Positions 25,297-33,758 of a DNA stretch of 64,000 nucleotides are shown piece by piece. Source of the DNA: Metarhizobium sp017305935 (GTDB lineage: Bacteria; Pseudomonadota; Alphaproteobacteria; Rhizobiales; Rhizobiaceae). Location: the NCBI RefSeq assembly GCF_029601685.1, contig NZ_JARRIR010000003.1, positions 434,001 through 498,000 of the forward strand, given 5' to 3'. The notes under the pieces are model-generated. The model saw only the letters and a program-made list of their open reading frames with translations, did not search any database and was not told where the DNA came from. The position numbers and the translations under genes are program-made. Numbering within the stretch: the stretch's first letter is position 1; each line of letters opens with the position of its first letter.

Positions 25297-26108
25297 GCAA
25301 ACCCATGATTGAAGCTTGCGGGATCGACAAGACCTTCACCCTGCGCCGCGATGGCCGCCTTGTCGAGCACCGCGCGCTGAAGACGGTGAGCGCCGATCTG
25401 CACGAGGGCGAAATCCTCGGAATCGTCGGCGAGAGCGGATCAGGCAAGACCACGCTTTCCCGGATCATGATCGGCATCGATACCGCCAGCAAAGGTGAGA
25501 TCCTCTTCCATGGCGACAGGGTTGCCACGCGGCGCGAATGGCGCGATCTGCGCCGTCATGTGCAATACGTGTTCCAGGATCCCTTCACCGCGCTTTGCCC
25601 GACCATGCGCATCGGCAAGGCGCTTGCCGAGCCGCTGGCGATCCACGGGATAGGCAGCCGTGAGGAACGGCCCGCAAGAGTGGCGCGGATGCTGGAGATG
25701 GTGGGGCTGCATCCCGACATGGCTGGACGGTTGCCCTCGCAGCTTTCCGGCGGCCAGAGGCAGCGCGTGAACCTGGCGCGCGCATTGATGTCCGAGCCGA
25801 AGGTGCTGATCTGCGACGAGATCGTCTCGGGGCTGGATGTCTCGGTTCAGGCGCAGGTTCTGGCCTTGCTGCTGGATCTGCAGAAGCGGCTCGGTCTTTC
25901 GCTGATCTTCATATCCCACGATCTGCGGGTGATCCGTTATCTCTGCGATCGTGTGCTGGTGATGTATCTCGGCGAAATCGTCGAGCAGGGGCGGACCGAT
26001 GAGGTCTTCGCCGCGCCGAAACACGATTATACCCGCCGCCTGCTGGCTGCGATCCCCGATCGCGACCGCCCGGCGCATCATTCTCCCATCGACGAGGCTC
26101 TGAAATGA
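25293..26108 (+). CDS. Oligopeptide-type ABC ATPase (OppF/DppF family)
   Basis: Protein of 271 residues from GTG 25293, which overlaps the oppD stop (GTGA). Walker A GESGSGKTT, Q-loop VFQDPFTALCPTM, signature LSGGQRQRVNLARAL, Walker B VLICDEIVSGLD and SHDLRVIRYL are present. The tail YTRRLLAAIPD is typical. Ile-Val in the D-loop approach (DEIVSGLD) is the common OppF variant. Its stop overlaps the SDR start (ATGA at 26105), so transporter and pathway genes are one transcript. Confidence 0.92.
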   Translation: MSKPMIEACGIDKTFTLRRDGRLVEHRALKTVSADLHEGEILGIVGESGSGKTTLSRIMIGIDTASKGEILFHGDRVATRREWRDLRRHVQYVFQDPFTALCPTMRIGKALAEPLAIHGIGSREERPARVARMLEMVGLHPDMAGRLPSQLSGGQRQRVNLARALMSEPKVLICDEIVSGLDVSVQAQVLALLLDLQKRLGLSLIFISHDLRVIRYLCDRVLVMYLGEIVEQGRTDEVFAAPKHDYTRRLLAAIPDRDRPAHHSPIDEALK

Positions 26109-26893
26109 AGGATCAGCTTCACCCCCTTGGCGGGCGCCGTGCGCTCGTGACAGGCGCGGCGCGCGGGATCGGCGCTGCGATCGGCGCCGAGCTGGCGAGG
26201 CGGGGCGCCTCGCTCCTGCTGGCCGATATCGATGGCGCGCAACTGGAGGAAACGGCGGCCGCCCTGCGCGCCGGCGGAGCCGAGGTCGGCACGCTCGCCT
26301 GCGACCTGACCGCGCCCGACGTGCCGGCGCAGCTTGCCGGGATCGCTTCGGAGGCCGGCGGGCTGGATATCCTGGTGAACAATGCCGCGATCCTCGACGC
26401 CACGCCGCTCAGGGAACTGGGCCGTGCGCGCTATGCGCAGGTCCAGGAGATAAACCAGAACGCCGCGCTGTGGATGGTTCAGGCATGCGCGCCGCTTCTG
26501 GCCCGGTCCGGAAGAGGCAGGGTGGTGAACATCGCCTCGATCATGGGCATCCGCGGGGCGGCCGACAGCCTGCCCTATGCGGTCGCAAAGGGCGGCGTGG
26601 TCAACATGACCCGCGCGCTTTCGGTCGATCTGGCGGCCGACGGCATCCTCGTCAACTGCATCTGCCCGGGCTTCGTCGATACGCGCATGGCGTTGTTGCC
26701 GGATGGCAGCGGCCACGAACACGACACGGAATGGTTCCGCGACGTCTATATCCGCCACGGACGCATCCCCTTGCGCCGCCCCGCGCCGCCTGAGGAGATC
26801 GCGCGGGCCGCGATGTTCTTCTGCGGCGACGACTGCAGCTACGTGACCGGTCAGATCCTGCTGGTCGATGGCGGCATCTCGGCAACTTTTTGA
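26105..26893 (+). CDS. Short-chain dehydrogenase/reductase (possible sugar 1-dehydrogenase)
   Basis: Protein of 262 residues. TGAARGIG, LADID (acidic residue for NAD), NNAAI, NIASIMG, YAVAK and VDGGISATF give a full SDR set. It is coupled to the oppF-like ATPase. In the non-phosphorylative pathway for 6-deoxy- and related sugars, an SDR oxidises the free sugar to its lactone. With two other SDRs in the operon, the division of roles is unknown. Confidence 0.87.
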   Translation: MKDQLHPLGGRRALVTGAARGIGAAIGAELARRGASLLLADIDGAQLEETAAALRAGGAEVGTLACDLTAPDVPAQLAGIASEAGGLDILVNNAAILDATPLRELGRARYAQVQEINQNAALWMVQACAPLLARSGRGRVVNIASIMGIRGAADSLPYAVAKGGVVNMTRALSVDLAADGILVNCICPGFVDTRMALLPDGSGHEHDTEWFRDVYIRHGRIPLRRPAPPEEIARAAMFFCGDDCSYVTGQILLVDGGISATF

Positions 26894-26929
26894 CCCTTCC
26901 TTCTCCTTATCTGACCTTTTGAGGCAAGC

Positions 26930-28081
26930 ATGAAGATCGTGAAAGTCGAGGCACTGGGCCTCTTCGGAAAATCCCCCAAAGGCGGCTGGTCGAACGAGAT
27001 CCGGCCCGAAGATTCAATCCATGCGCTGGTGCTCGTGCGGACTGAAAGCGGCAAGACGGGGGTCGGTTCCGTTTTCACGGATGCCCGGCTGGTCAAGGAC
27101 GGGCTGGATGTGCTACGTCCGCTTCTCATCGGCGAAAGCGCGGTCGAGCCGATGCGCGTCAGCGAGAAACTGCATCAGAACACGTTCTGGATGGGGCGCG
27201 GCGGCACGCTGACGCATGTGATCTCCGGCATCGACATCGCGCTCTGGGATCTGTTCGGCAAAGCTTGCGGGCAGCCGCTGCACAGGCTGCTGGGCGGCAG
27301 CCACCGCGACAAGGTTCGGGCCTATGCCTCGATCCTGATGGAAGAGCCGGACCTGATGCGCGAGCGCACCGCCCATTTCCGCGCCCAGGGTTTCCGCGCG
27401 ATCAAGATCGGTTGGGGCCCGTTCGGACGGCGCGACGACCCCAGGCTCGATGAGGCCATCGTGCGCGCCGCCCGGGAAGGCGCCGGCGAGGATTGCCGGC
27501 TGATGGTCGATGCCGGCGCATCCGATGCCTGGTGGCCGAACGGGCTGAAATGGGCGCTGAATACCGCGCGGATGCTGAAGGATTACGACATCGCGTGGTT
27601 CGAGGAAGCGTTGCATCCGGATGCGCTGGATGATTTCCGGCAATTGCGGTTGCAAAGCCCGGTGCCGATTGCCGGCGGCGAATGCCTGACGCGGCGGCAG
27701 TCGTTCCTGCCCTGGTTCGAGGCCCGCGCGCTCGATATCGTTCAGCCCGACGTGACCAAGGTCGGCGGTATAACCGAGCAATTGCGCATCGCGCGCATGG
27801 CGGAGGATTTTGGCATCCGCTATATCGGTCACGGCTGGAATACCGCCGTCGGGCTTGCTGCCGATCTGCATCTGTCCGCCGCGTTTCCCCACACCGATAT
27901 GGTCGAGTTCATCGGCGGGTCGCCCTATATCGACGACATCGTCGAGACGCCGTGGACGCTGGATGCCGAAGGAATGCTTGAAATTCCGCAGGCGCCCGGC
28001 CTCGGTCTCCGGCTGAAGGCGCAGGGTCTGGCCGAGCTTTCCGCCGATCCCGAAACCGTCGCCCTTCTGAGCGAGGCATGA
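26930..28081 (+). CDS. Mandelate racemase/muconate lactonizing enzyme-family dehydratase (paralogue 1)
   Basis: Enolase-superfamily protein of 383 residues. Metal ligands D194 (VDAG), E225/E226 (EE) and E251 (GGE) are present, with the D274/H301 dyad of the mandelate racemase group (QPD, GHGWN). The second-strand motif is KIGWGPFG (159-166), so the usual K-x-K is K159-I-G161. The His-Asp dyad indicates acid-sugar dehydratase chemistry (aldonate to 2-keto-3-deoxy-aldonate), as for L-fuconate, galactonate or tartrate. Neighbouring mutarotase, lactonase, SDR and FAH genes support a sugar-acid role. Its stop overlaps the mutarotase start by four bases. Confidence 0.88.
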   Translation: MKIVKVEALGLFGKSPKGGWSNEIRPEDSIHALVLVRTESGKTGVGSVFTDARLVKDGLDVLRPLLIGESAVEPMRVSEKLHQNTFWMGRGGTLTHVISGIDIALWDLFGKACGQPLHRLLGGSHRDKVRAYASILMEEPDLMRERTAHFRAQGFRAIKIGWGPFGRRDDPRLDEAIVRAAREGAGEDCRLMVDAGASDAWWPNGLKWALNTARMLKDYDIAWFEEALHPDALDDFRQLRLQSPVPIAGGECLTRRQSFLPWFEARALDIVQPDVTKVGGITEQLRIARMAEDFGIRYIGHGWNTAVGLAADLHLSAAFPHTDMVEFIGGSPYIDDIVETPWTLDAEGMLEIPQAPGLGLRLKAQGLAELSADPETVALLSEA

Positions 28082-28980
28082 GCGGCCTTGCGCTGACATC
28101 GGGAGGGCTGCGGCTTGCGCTTGCGCCGGAAAGCGGTGGCGCGGTCGCAGGCTTCTGGCTGCATGAGAAGGACGCATGTTTCGCGCTCATGCGCCCCCTG
28201 CCCGAAGCCGCGAACGATGCGCTTCACGCCGCCTGCTTTCCGATGCTGCCATTCGCGAACTGCCTGCGGGACAACAGCTTCCGCTTTGGCGGGCAGACGT
28301 ACAGCGTGGCGCCGAACATGCCGCCGGCGCGGTTGAATTTCCATGGATCCGGCTGGCGCATGCCCTGGCGGGTCGCCGCGCAATCCGCCGACACCGCGCT
28401 TCTGCGGCTGGATGCGGAGGATGGCGTCTGGCGTTACCGGGCGGAGCAAAGGTTCACGCTAACGGCGACGGCGCTTTCCATCACGCTCTGCGTGACGAAC
28501 GACGCCGCTTCGCCGATGCCCTACAGCATGGGTCTGCATCCGTGGTTTCCTCGCCATGGCGCGTCGCAGGTCCGGTTCCGCGCGGGCGGACTATGGCGTC
28601 TGACCCCGGAAGGCGAGGCAATGGGGCAGGCGTGCCAGCCGCCTGAGCTCGATTTCAGCGGCCCGCGTCCTGTTCCGCGCCGTGGGCTCAACGAATGCTA
28701 TGAGGGCTGGGAGGGTGAGGCGCGGATCGACTGGCCGGCCATCGGTCTCAGCCTCGTGCTTTCCGCCGATCCGATTTTTTCGCGGCTGATGCTCTACAGC
28801 CCCCAAACGGATCCCGAAACCTTCTGTCTGGAGCCCCAGACATGTCCGCCCTGCGGTTTCGACGGGCTCGAAACCGATCCCGGCGCCCTTGGCGCCCATA
28901 TCCTCGCGCCCGGTGACTGCCTGTCCGGCACGATCACCCTGCGCCTTGTCCCCTATTCCCCGGAGAATACTGAATCATGA
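28078..28980 (+). CDS. Aldose 1-epimerase (mutarotase)-family protein
   Basis: Protein of 300 residues with the galactose mutarotase-like beta-sandwich. FANCLRDNSFRFGG, NFHGSGW and MGLHPWF carry the conserved Arg and two His of the active site, and LEPQTCPPCGF corresponds to the catalytic Glu segment. Mutarotases interconvert alpha and beta forms of free sugars before a stereospecific dehydrogenase. Such a gene is expected in a sugar oxidation operon and is not expected for peptide use, so it is the clearest sign that the imported compound contains a sugar. The gene overlaps both neighbours by four bases. Confidence 0.85.
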   Translation: MSGLALTSGGLRLALAPESGGAVAGFWLHEKDACFALMRPLPEAANDALHAACFPMLPFANCLRDNSFRFGGQTYSVAPNMPPARLNFHGSGWRMPWRVAAQSADTALLRLDAEDGVWRYRAEQRFTLTATALSITLCVTNDAASPMPYSMGLHPWFPRHGASQVRFRAGGLWRLTPEGEAMGQACQPPELDFSGPRPVPRRGLNECYEGWEGEARIDWPAIGLSLVLSADPIFSRLMLYSPQTDPETFCLEPQTCPPCGFDGLETDPGALGAHILAPGDCLSGTITLRLVPYSPENTES

Positions 28981-30152
28981 AAATCGAAGGCGTGGATTTC
29001 TTCTATCTGTCGATGCCGGAGGTCACCACCGCAGCGGACGGCAGCCAGGATGCGCTTGTCGTCCGGGTCTCGGCCGGAGGATTGATCGGCTGGGGCGAAT
29101 GCGAGGCCTCGCCGCTGGTATCCATTGCCGCATTCGTGACGCCCATGTCTCATGGCGCCTGCCGGCCCGTCTCGGCGTCGGTCCTCGGGCGCGATCTGAA
29201 CGCGCCCGAGGATATCCACGCCATCGCTGCCGATGTGGCCTATTATTCGATGGATCTGCTGCAGGCCGCGCACACCTGGTCCGGGATCGAGATGGCGCTC
29301 TGGGATCTGCTGGGAAAGGCGCGGGGCGAACCGGCCTGGAAACTTCTCGGCTATTCCCGCGCCTGGCCGAAGCTGCCCTATGCCTCGGTCCTTTTCGGCG
29401 CCACCCCGGCGGAGACCTTCGCGCGGGCGCGTGACATCCGCGAGCAGGGTTTTCAGGCTGCAAAATTCGGCTGGGCGCCGTTCGGGGAGTCGCCCGAGAG
29501 TGACGCACTTCAGCTCGATGCTGCCCGCGAGGGGCTGGGCGCCGACGGCATTCTCCTGGTCGATGCGGGGCAGGTGTTCGTCGAGGACGTGGAAGCGGCT
29601 TCCGCCCGGCTCAAGGCCATGGAACGCAACCGGGTCACCTTCTTCGAGGAGCCCTTCGGCGGGCAGTCGCTGTCGGCCTATCACGCGCTCTCGCAGCGTG
29701 CCGCGGCGGCAGGGGTCGGGATCGCAGGCGGCGAGGCTGCCCATAACCGGCAGATGGCCGAACATCTGATCGATTTTGGCGGCGTGCGCTACATCCAGAT
29801 CGACTGCGGCAGGATCGGCGGCCTTGGCCCGGCCAAGGCGGTCGCCGATCATGCCGCCGCGAAAGGGGTGACCTATGTGAACCACACCTTCACCTCGAAC
29901 CTTGCGCTCTCGGCTTCTCTGCAACCCTTTGCCGGGCTTAGGGATCATCGGATCTGCGAGTACCCGACCGGACTTCAGCCGCTTGCCCGGGAACTGACGC
30001 TGACCCGCATCATGCCCGACGCCGAAGGCCTCATCCATGTGCCGGACGCACCCGGCCTCGGAATCGAGATCGATCCCGCCGCCATCGCCAGATACCGGGT
30101 GGATGTCGAAATCCGCGTGGCGGGCAAAAGCCTTTTCAAGAGCGCAATGTGA
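28977..30152 (+). CDS. Mandelate racemase/muconate lactonizing enzyme-family dehydratase (paralogue 2)
   Basis: Protein of 391 residues, clearly divergent from the protein at 26930 but with the same special motif, KFGWAPFG (163-170). D196 (VDAG), E224/E225 (FFEEP), E253 (GGE), D276 (QIDCG) and H303 (YVNHTF) form the metal site and His-Asp pair. NHTFTSNLALSASLQP near the C-terminal barrel resembles a group often annotated only as 'mandelate racemase'. Two dehydratases in one operon suggest two stereoisomeric acids or two successive dehydrations. The start overlaps the mutarotase stop. Confidence 0.87.
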   Translation: MKIEGVDFFYLSMPEVTTAADGSQDALVVRVSAGGLIGWGECEASPLVSIAAFVTPMSHGACRPVSASVLGRDLNAPEDIHAIAADVAYYSMDLLQAAHTWSGIEMALWDLLGKARGEPAWKLLGYSRAWPKLPYASVLFGATPAETFARARDIREQGFQAAKFGWAPFGESPESDALQLDAAREGLGADGILLVDAGQVFVEDVEAASARLKAMERNRVTFFEEPFGGQSLSAYHALSQRAAAAGVGIAGGEAAHNRQMAEHLIDFGGVRYIQIDCGRIGGLGPAKAVADHAAAKGVTYVNHTFTSNLALSASLQPFAGLRDHRICEYPTGLQPLARELTLTRIMPDAEGLIHVPDAPGLGIEIDPAAIARYRVDVEIRVAGKSLFKSAM

Positions 30153-30169
30153 GCCGGGGAGACAGTGAG

Positions 30170-30913
30170 ATGAACAGGATAGATCTTGAGGGCCGCACGG
30201 CGGTCGTGACCGGAGGCGGCCAGGGCATCGGCCTTGCGGTCGCAAAACGCCTGGTTGCCTCCGGCGCGAAAGTGGCGATCTGGGATGTCAATGCGCAAGC
30301 CGCCGAGGCGGCGGCCGCGCAATTGCCGGGGGTGTCGGCGATCTGCGTGGACATCGCCGACGTGTCCTCGGTTGCGGCCGCGCTGGAAGCGACGGGGGCA
30401 AGGCTCGGCCACATCGACATCCTGGTGAACTCGGCCGGCATAGCCGGACCAAACCATCGGCTTGCCGATTACCCGGATGAGGACTGGCGCCGGGTCGTGG
30501 AAATCAACCTGATCGGGACGTTCAATGTGAACAAGGCGCTCGTTCCGGGCATGGAGGCGCGCGGTTATGGCCGTATCGTCAATATCGCCTCGATCGCCGG
30601 AAAAGAGGGCAATCCCAACGCATCGGCCTATTCCGCCGCGAAAGCGGGCGTGATCGCGCTGACGAAATCTCTGGGCAAGGAACTGGCCGGCAGGAACATT
30701 GCCGTCAACTGCATCACGCCCGCGGCCGCACGCACCCCGATCTTCGATCAGATGAAGCAGGAGCATATAGACTATATGCTGTCGAAGATTCCGCGTGGCC
30801 GTTTCCTGGAGGTGGACGAGGTCGCCAGCATGGTGGCCTGGCTGGTCTCGGAGGAAAACTCCTTCACCACCGGCGCTGTCTTCGACCTTTCCGGTGGGCG
30901 GGCGACCTATTGA
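30170..30913 (+). CDS. Short-chain dehydrogenase/reductase (possible 2-keto-3-deoxy-acid dehydrogenase)
   Basis: Protein of 247 residues from ATG 30170, chosen because GGGGAG lies eight bases upstream; GTG 30149 is in frame and overlaps the previous stop. It shows TGGGQGIG, IWDVN (NAD type), NSAGIA, NIASIAG, YSAAK and LSGGRATY. The ITPAAARTPIFDQM segment resembles 2-keto-3-deoxy-L-fuconate dehydrogenase-type SDRs that oxidise the dehydratase product to a 2,4-diketo acid. The FAH-family hydrolase downstream would then cleave it. Confidence 0.87.
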   Translation: MNRIDLEGRTAVVTGGGQGIGLAVAKRLVASGAKVAIWDVNAQAAEAAAAQLPGVSAICVDIADVSSVAAALEATGARLGHIDILVNSAGIAGPNHRLADYPDEDWRRVVEINLIGTFNVNKALVPGMEARGYGRIVNIASIAGKEGNPNASAYSAAKAGVIALTKSLGKELAGRNIAVNCITPAAARTPIFDQMKQEHIDYMLSKIPRGRFLEVDEVASMVAWLVSEENSFTTGAVFDLSGGRATY

Positions 30914-30936
30914 CCTCAGGGGCGGGGGAGCGGGCG

Positions 30937-31830
30937 ATGGAAAGCGCTGTATTCGACCAGCGCAGTTGCGAGCTGGGCGAGGGTGCCTTGTGGCACCCGG
31001 CGCGGGCCGAGCTGTTCTGGTTCGACATACCCGCGCGGCGCCTGCTGTCGCGCGGGGCCGCAGGAGCGCGCGAGCGCACCTTGCCGGTTCGCGCCTCCGC
31101 GGCGGCGATCCTCGGTACGAACCGGCTTCTCCTGGGCGCCACCGGCGGGCTGCTTTGGCTGGACCTCGAAAGCGGGTCGACAGGTATGGTGGCGGGATTT
31201 CCTGATGAAGAAGGGCTGGTGACGAATGACGGGCGGGCCGATCCATGGGGCGGCTTCTGGATCAGCCGCATGGCGCCCGACGAAACGCGGGGTGCGGGGG
31301 AAATCTGGCGATGGCGCCAGGGACGTTTTCGCCGCGTCGCCGCCGGGCTGACCATTCCCAATGCGATCTGCTTCGATCGTCCACGCGGCCGCGCCTATTT
31401 CGCCGACACCACGCGCCATACCGTCATGGTCCAGGAAGTCGATGCCGAAGGCTGGCCCAAGGGAGAGGCGAGCGTCTTTCTCGATCTTTCCGCCAGCGGC
31501 GCATGGCCGGATGGGGCGGTGACCGACGCTTCGTGCAATCTCTGGATTGCGCTCTGGGGCGCAGGCACGGTCGCCTGCAATGATCCGGATGGCCGCCTGA
31601 TCCGCACGGAGCATTTTTCGGCACGCCAGGTTTCCTGCCCGGCGTTCGGCGGCGCGGATTTCGATACGCTTTTCGTCACCTCCGCTTTCGAGGGCTTGAC
31701 GAACGAGGAGCGTGCCCGCGATCCATTTGCCGGCATGACGTTCGCCCGACGCTTGAACAAAGCGAACCGGACGGCGCAGGGACGGGCGGAACCCGTCCTG
31801 CGCCTGGACGGCTCCGGCCATTCAGGCTGA
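30937..31830 (+). CDS. SMP-30/gluconolactonase-family lactonase
   Basis: Protein of 297 residues from ATG 30937 with GGGGGAG eight bases upstream; a TTG nine codons earlier is rejected. It has the six-bladed propeller family pattern: the metal Glu in ELGEGALWHP (E15), TNDGRADPWGGFWI with Asn/Asp, GLTIPNAICF with the metal Asn, and AWPDGAVTD with the metal Asp. These proteins open aldonolactones, which is the step between sugar dehydrogenase and dehydratase. Cytoplasmic; no signal peptide. Confidence 0.88.
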   Translation: MESAVFDQRSCELGEGALWHPARAELFWFDIPARRLLSRGAAGARERTLPVRASAAAILGTNRLLLGATGGLLWLDLESGSTGMVAGFPDEEGLVTNDGRADPWGGFWISRMAPDETRGAGEIWRWRQGRFRRVAAGLTIPNAICFDRPRGRAYFADTTRHTVMVQEVDAEGWPKGEASVFLDLSASGAWPDGAVTDASCNLWIALWGAGTVACNDPDGRLIRTEHFSARQVSCPAFGGADFDTLFVTSAFEGLTNEERARDPFAGMTFARRLNKANRTAQGRAEPVLRLDGSGHSG

Positions 31831-31835
31831 GTTTT

Positions 31836-31871
31836 TCCCAATTTGGGAGCGGCGATGCGCGAAGGCGCATC
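31836..31871 (+). other. Two small hairpins between lactonase and FAH hydrolase genes
   Basis: TCCCAATTTGGGA (31836-31848) is followed by GATGCGC-gaag-GCGCATC (31854-31871), a 7-bp stem with a tetraloop. They lie in the only gap (80 bases) within an otherwise overlapping gene string. Attenuation or mRNA processing is possible; no U-tract follows. Confidence 0.35.
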
Positions 31872-31909
31872 CCGCCCCATGACACCGATCCTTTCAGAAA
31901 GGCAGGACC

Positions 31910-32770
31910 ATGAAACTTCTTCGACTCGAAAGCGCAGGCCGCGTCATTCCATGTTTGCTCGACCGCGAGGAGCGGGCCCGTGATGTTTCCAAACGGATTG
32001 CGGATTTTACCGCTGATACAGCCGCCGCGCTGAAGGATCTGCTGGCCGATGCTGATCCCGCGACTTTCCCCGAGGTCGACCGGCGTCACGCGCGTCTCTT
32101 GCCCCCCATCGCCAGCCCGCGCAACATCTGGTGCATCGGCCTGAACTACTCCGATCATGCCGAGGAATCAGGAATGCCGATACCGGAGGAACCGATCCTG
32201 TTCTCGAAGGGCTCCTCCACCTATTGCGGGGCGGAAGACCCGATCCTGTGGAGCGACAGCATGACGAAGCTCGACTGGGAGGTCGAACTGGGCGTGGTGA
32301 TCGGCAAGGGCGGGCTTGGCATCGCGAAGGAGGCCGCGCTCGACCATGTGCTGGGCTATACCGTGGTCAATGACGTTTCGGAACGGGCGTGGCAGACCGA
32401 GCGCGGCGGCCAATGGATCAAGGGCAAGAGCTTCCCGAATTTTTGCCCGACCGGTCCGTTCATCGCCAGCCCGGATGAGCTGGGCGATGCCGGGCAGCTC
32501 GACATGTGGCTTGAGGTAAATGGCGTTCGCATGCAGACCGGCACCACCGCAAAAATGATCTTCGATGTGGCGACGATCATCTCCTATATGAGTGAATTCT
32601 GCGAATTGTTGCCCGGCGATCTCATTTGCACCGGCACGCCGCCGGGCGTGGGACTTGGCATGAAACCGCAGCGCTGGCTGGCGCCGGGCGATGAGGTTCG
32701 GCTGGGAATTGCCGGGCTCGGTCAACAGCGGCAGATCGTGACGCCGATTAGCGCCGGGAGGCCGCAATGA
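31910..32770 (+). CDS. Fumarylacetoacetate hydrolase-family hydrolase (possible 2,4-diketo-3-deoxy-acid hydrolase)
   Basis: Protein of 286 residues with an N-terminal cap (1-65) and a C-terminal FAH fold. NWE-type metal ligands are E124 and E126 in DWEVELG and D155 in VVNDVSER, with the KGKSFPNFCPTGP loop and TGTPPGVG. In the non-phosphorylative L-fucose/L-rhamnose-type pathway, such an enzyme splits 2,4-diketo-3-deoxy acids to pyruvate and a hydroxy acid. The neighbouring SDR and dehydratase genes fit this role, but other acylpyruvase activities are equally possible by sequence. Confidence 0.9.
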   Translation: MKLLRLESAGRVIPCLLDREERARDVSKRIADFTADTAAALKDLLADADPATFPEVDRRHARLLPPIASPRNIWCIGLNYSDHAEESGMPIPEEPILFSKGSSTYCGAEDPILWSDSMTKLDWEVELGVVIGKGGLGIAKEAALDHVLGYTVVNDVSERAWQTERGGQWIKGKSFPNFCPTGPFIASPDELGDAGQLDMWLEVNGVRMQTGTTAKMIFDVATIISYMSEFCELLPGDLICTGTPPGVGLGMKPQRWLAPGDEVRLGIAGLGQQRQIVTPISAGRPQ

Positions 32771-33516
32771 GCGGGGTGGCGCAGCGGCTGCGCGGCCGCG
32801 TCGCGGTGGTCACCGCGGCGGGACAGGGCATCGGCCGCGCCGTCGCCGAGCGTCTTTCGGCGGAAGGGGCCGATGTGTTCGCCAGCGATCTGAATGCGGC
32901 GACCGTCTCCAGCCTTTCCGGCATGCGCACCGCCGTTCTGGACGCCACCGACATGGCGGCCGTCGACGCCTATTTCGCGCAATTCGAGCGGATCGACATT
33001 CTCGTTCACGCCGTCGGCTACGTCCATCAGGGCACGATCGAGGAATGCTCGCCGCAGGCATGGCGCCGCTCGATCGATATCACCCTCGACAGCGCCTATC
33101 ACGTGATGCGCGCCGCGGTGCCGGGCATGAAGGCCAATGGCGGTTCGATCATCACCATCGGCTCCGTGGCCTCTTCGATCAAGGGCTTTCCGCGCCGGGC
33201 CGCCTACGGGGCGGCGAAGGGCGGGGTGATCGCGCTCACCAAGGCCGTGGCGGCGGATTATGTCGGTTGCAGGATCCGCGCCAACGCCGTCTGCCCGGGA
33301 ACCGTGGCTTCGCCATCGCTCGACGAGAGGATAACCGAACTGGGCAAGACGATGGGCTCGCGCGACGCCGCGCTGCAATCCTTCATCGACCGTCAGCCCT
33401 CGGGCAGACTGGGAACGGCGGAAGAAATCGCGGCGGTCTGCGCCTTTCTGGCGTCGGACGAGGGCGCCTTCATCACCGGCCAGGCAATCAATGTCGATGG
33501 TGGCATCACGATCTGA
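32767..33516 (+). CDS. Short-chain dehydrogenase/reductase
   Basis: Protein of 249 residues coupled to the FAH gene (ATGA at 32767). It has TAAGQGIG in place of TGxxxGIG, ASDLN (NAD type), HAVGYV where NNAG is usual, TIGSVAS with the catalytic Ser, YGAAK and VDGGITI. The short strand-3 region and missing NNAG are typical of the group containing 2-keto-3-deoxy-L-fuconate dehydrogenase/BDH2-like SDRs (moderate recall). It is thus the best candidate among the three SDRs for the keto-deoxy-acid step. Confidence 0.86.
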   Translation: MSGVAQRLRGRVAVVTAAGQGIGRAVAERLSAEGADVFASDLNAATVSSLSGMRTAVLDATDMAAVDAYFAQFERIDILVHAVGYVHQGTIEECSPQAWRRSIDITLDSAYHVMRAAVPGMKANGGSIITIGSVASSIKGFPRRAAYGAAKGGVIALTKAVAADYVGCRIRANAVCPGTVASPSLDERITELGKTMGSRDAALQSFIDRQPSGRLGTAEEIAAVCAFLASDEGAFITGQAINVDGGITI

Positions 33517-33684
33517 CCGGGAAGCCGGGCGTGATCCGCAGCGCGACGCCGGTTGGTCCGGCCCGGTCACGACTATCCTGTAACAATGCCGGATATCGAA
33601 ATAACAAGGACTTATGGCTTGCAGATGGGCTTCTCCCTGCGGTTGTAACTCGATAAAGGGGAACGAAACGGCTTGGCATCGTCT

Positions 33685-33713
33685 TTGCAATACGGAATAC
33701 CGTATGGTAAAAC
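33685..33713 (+). promoter_or_regulatory. Promoter with a perfect 16-bp GntR-type operator
   Basis: TTGCAA (33685-33690) and TAAAAC (33708-33713) are 17 bp apart. Between them lies the perfect dyad ATACGG-AATA-CCGTAT (33690-33705). The layout copies 20064-20092: the operator replaces the promoter spacer. It controls the binding-protein gene at 33759, and the GntR/FCD protein at 36264 in the same string is the likely repressor. Confidence 0.65.
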
Positions 33714-33758
33714 CTGTTCCATAGAGGAACGCAAAATCAAAACTGGGAAGGAAAACTG

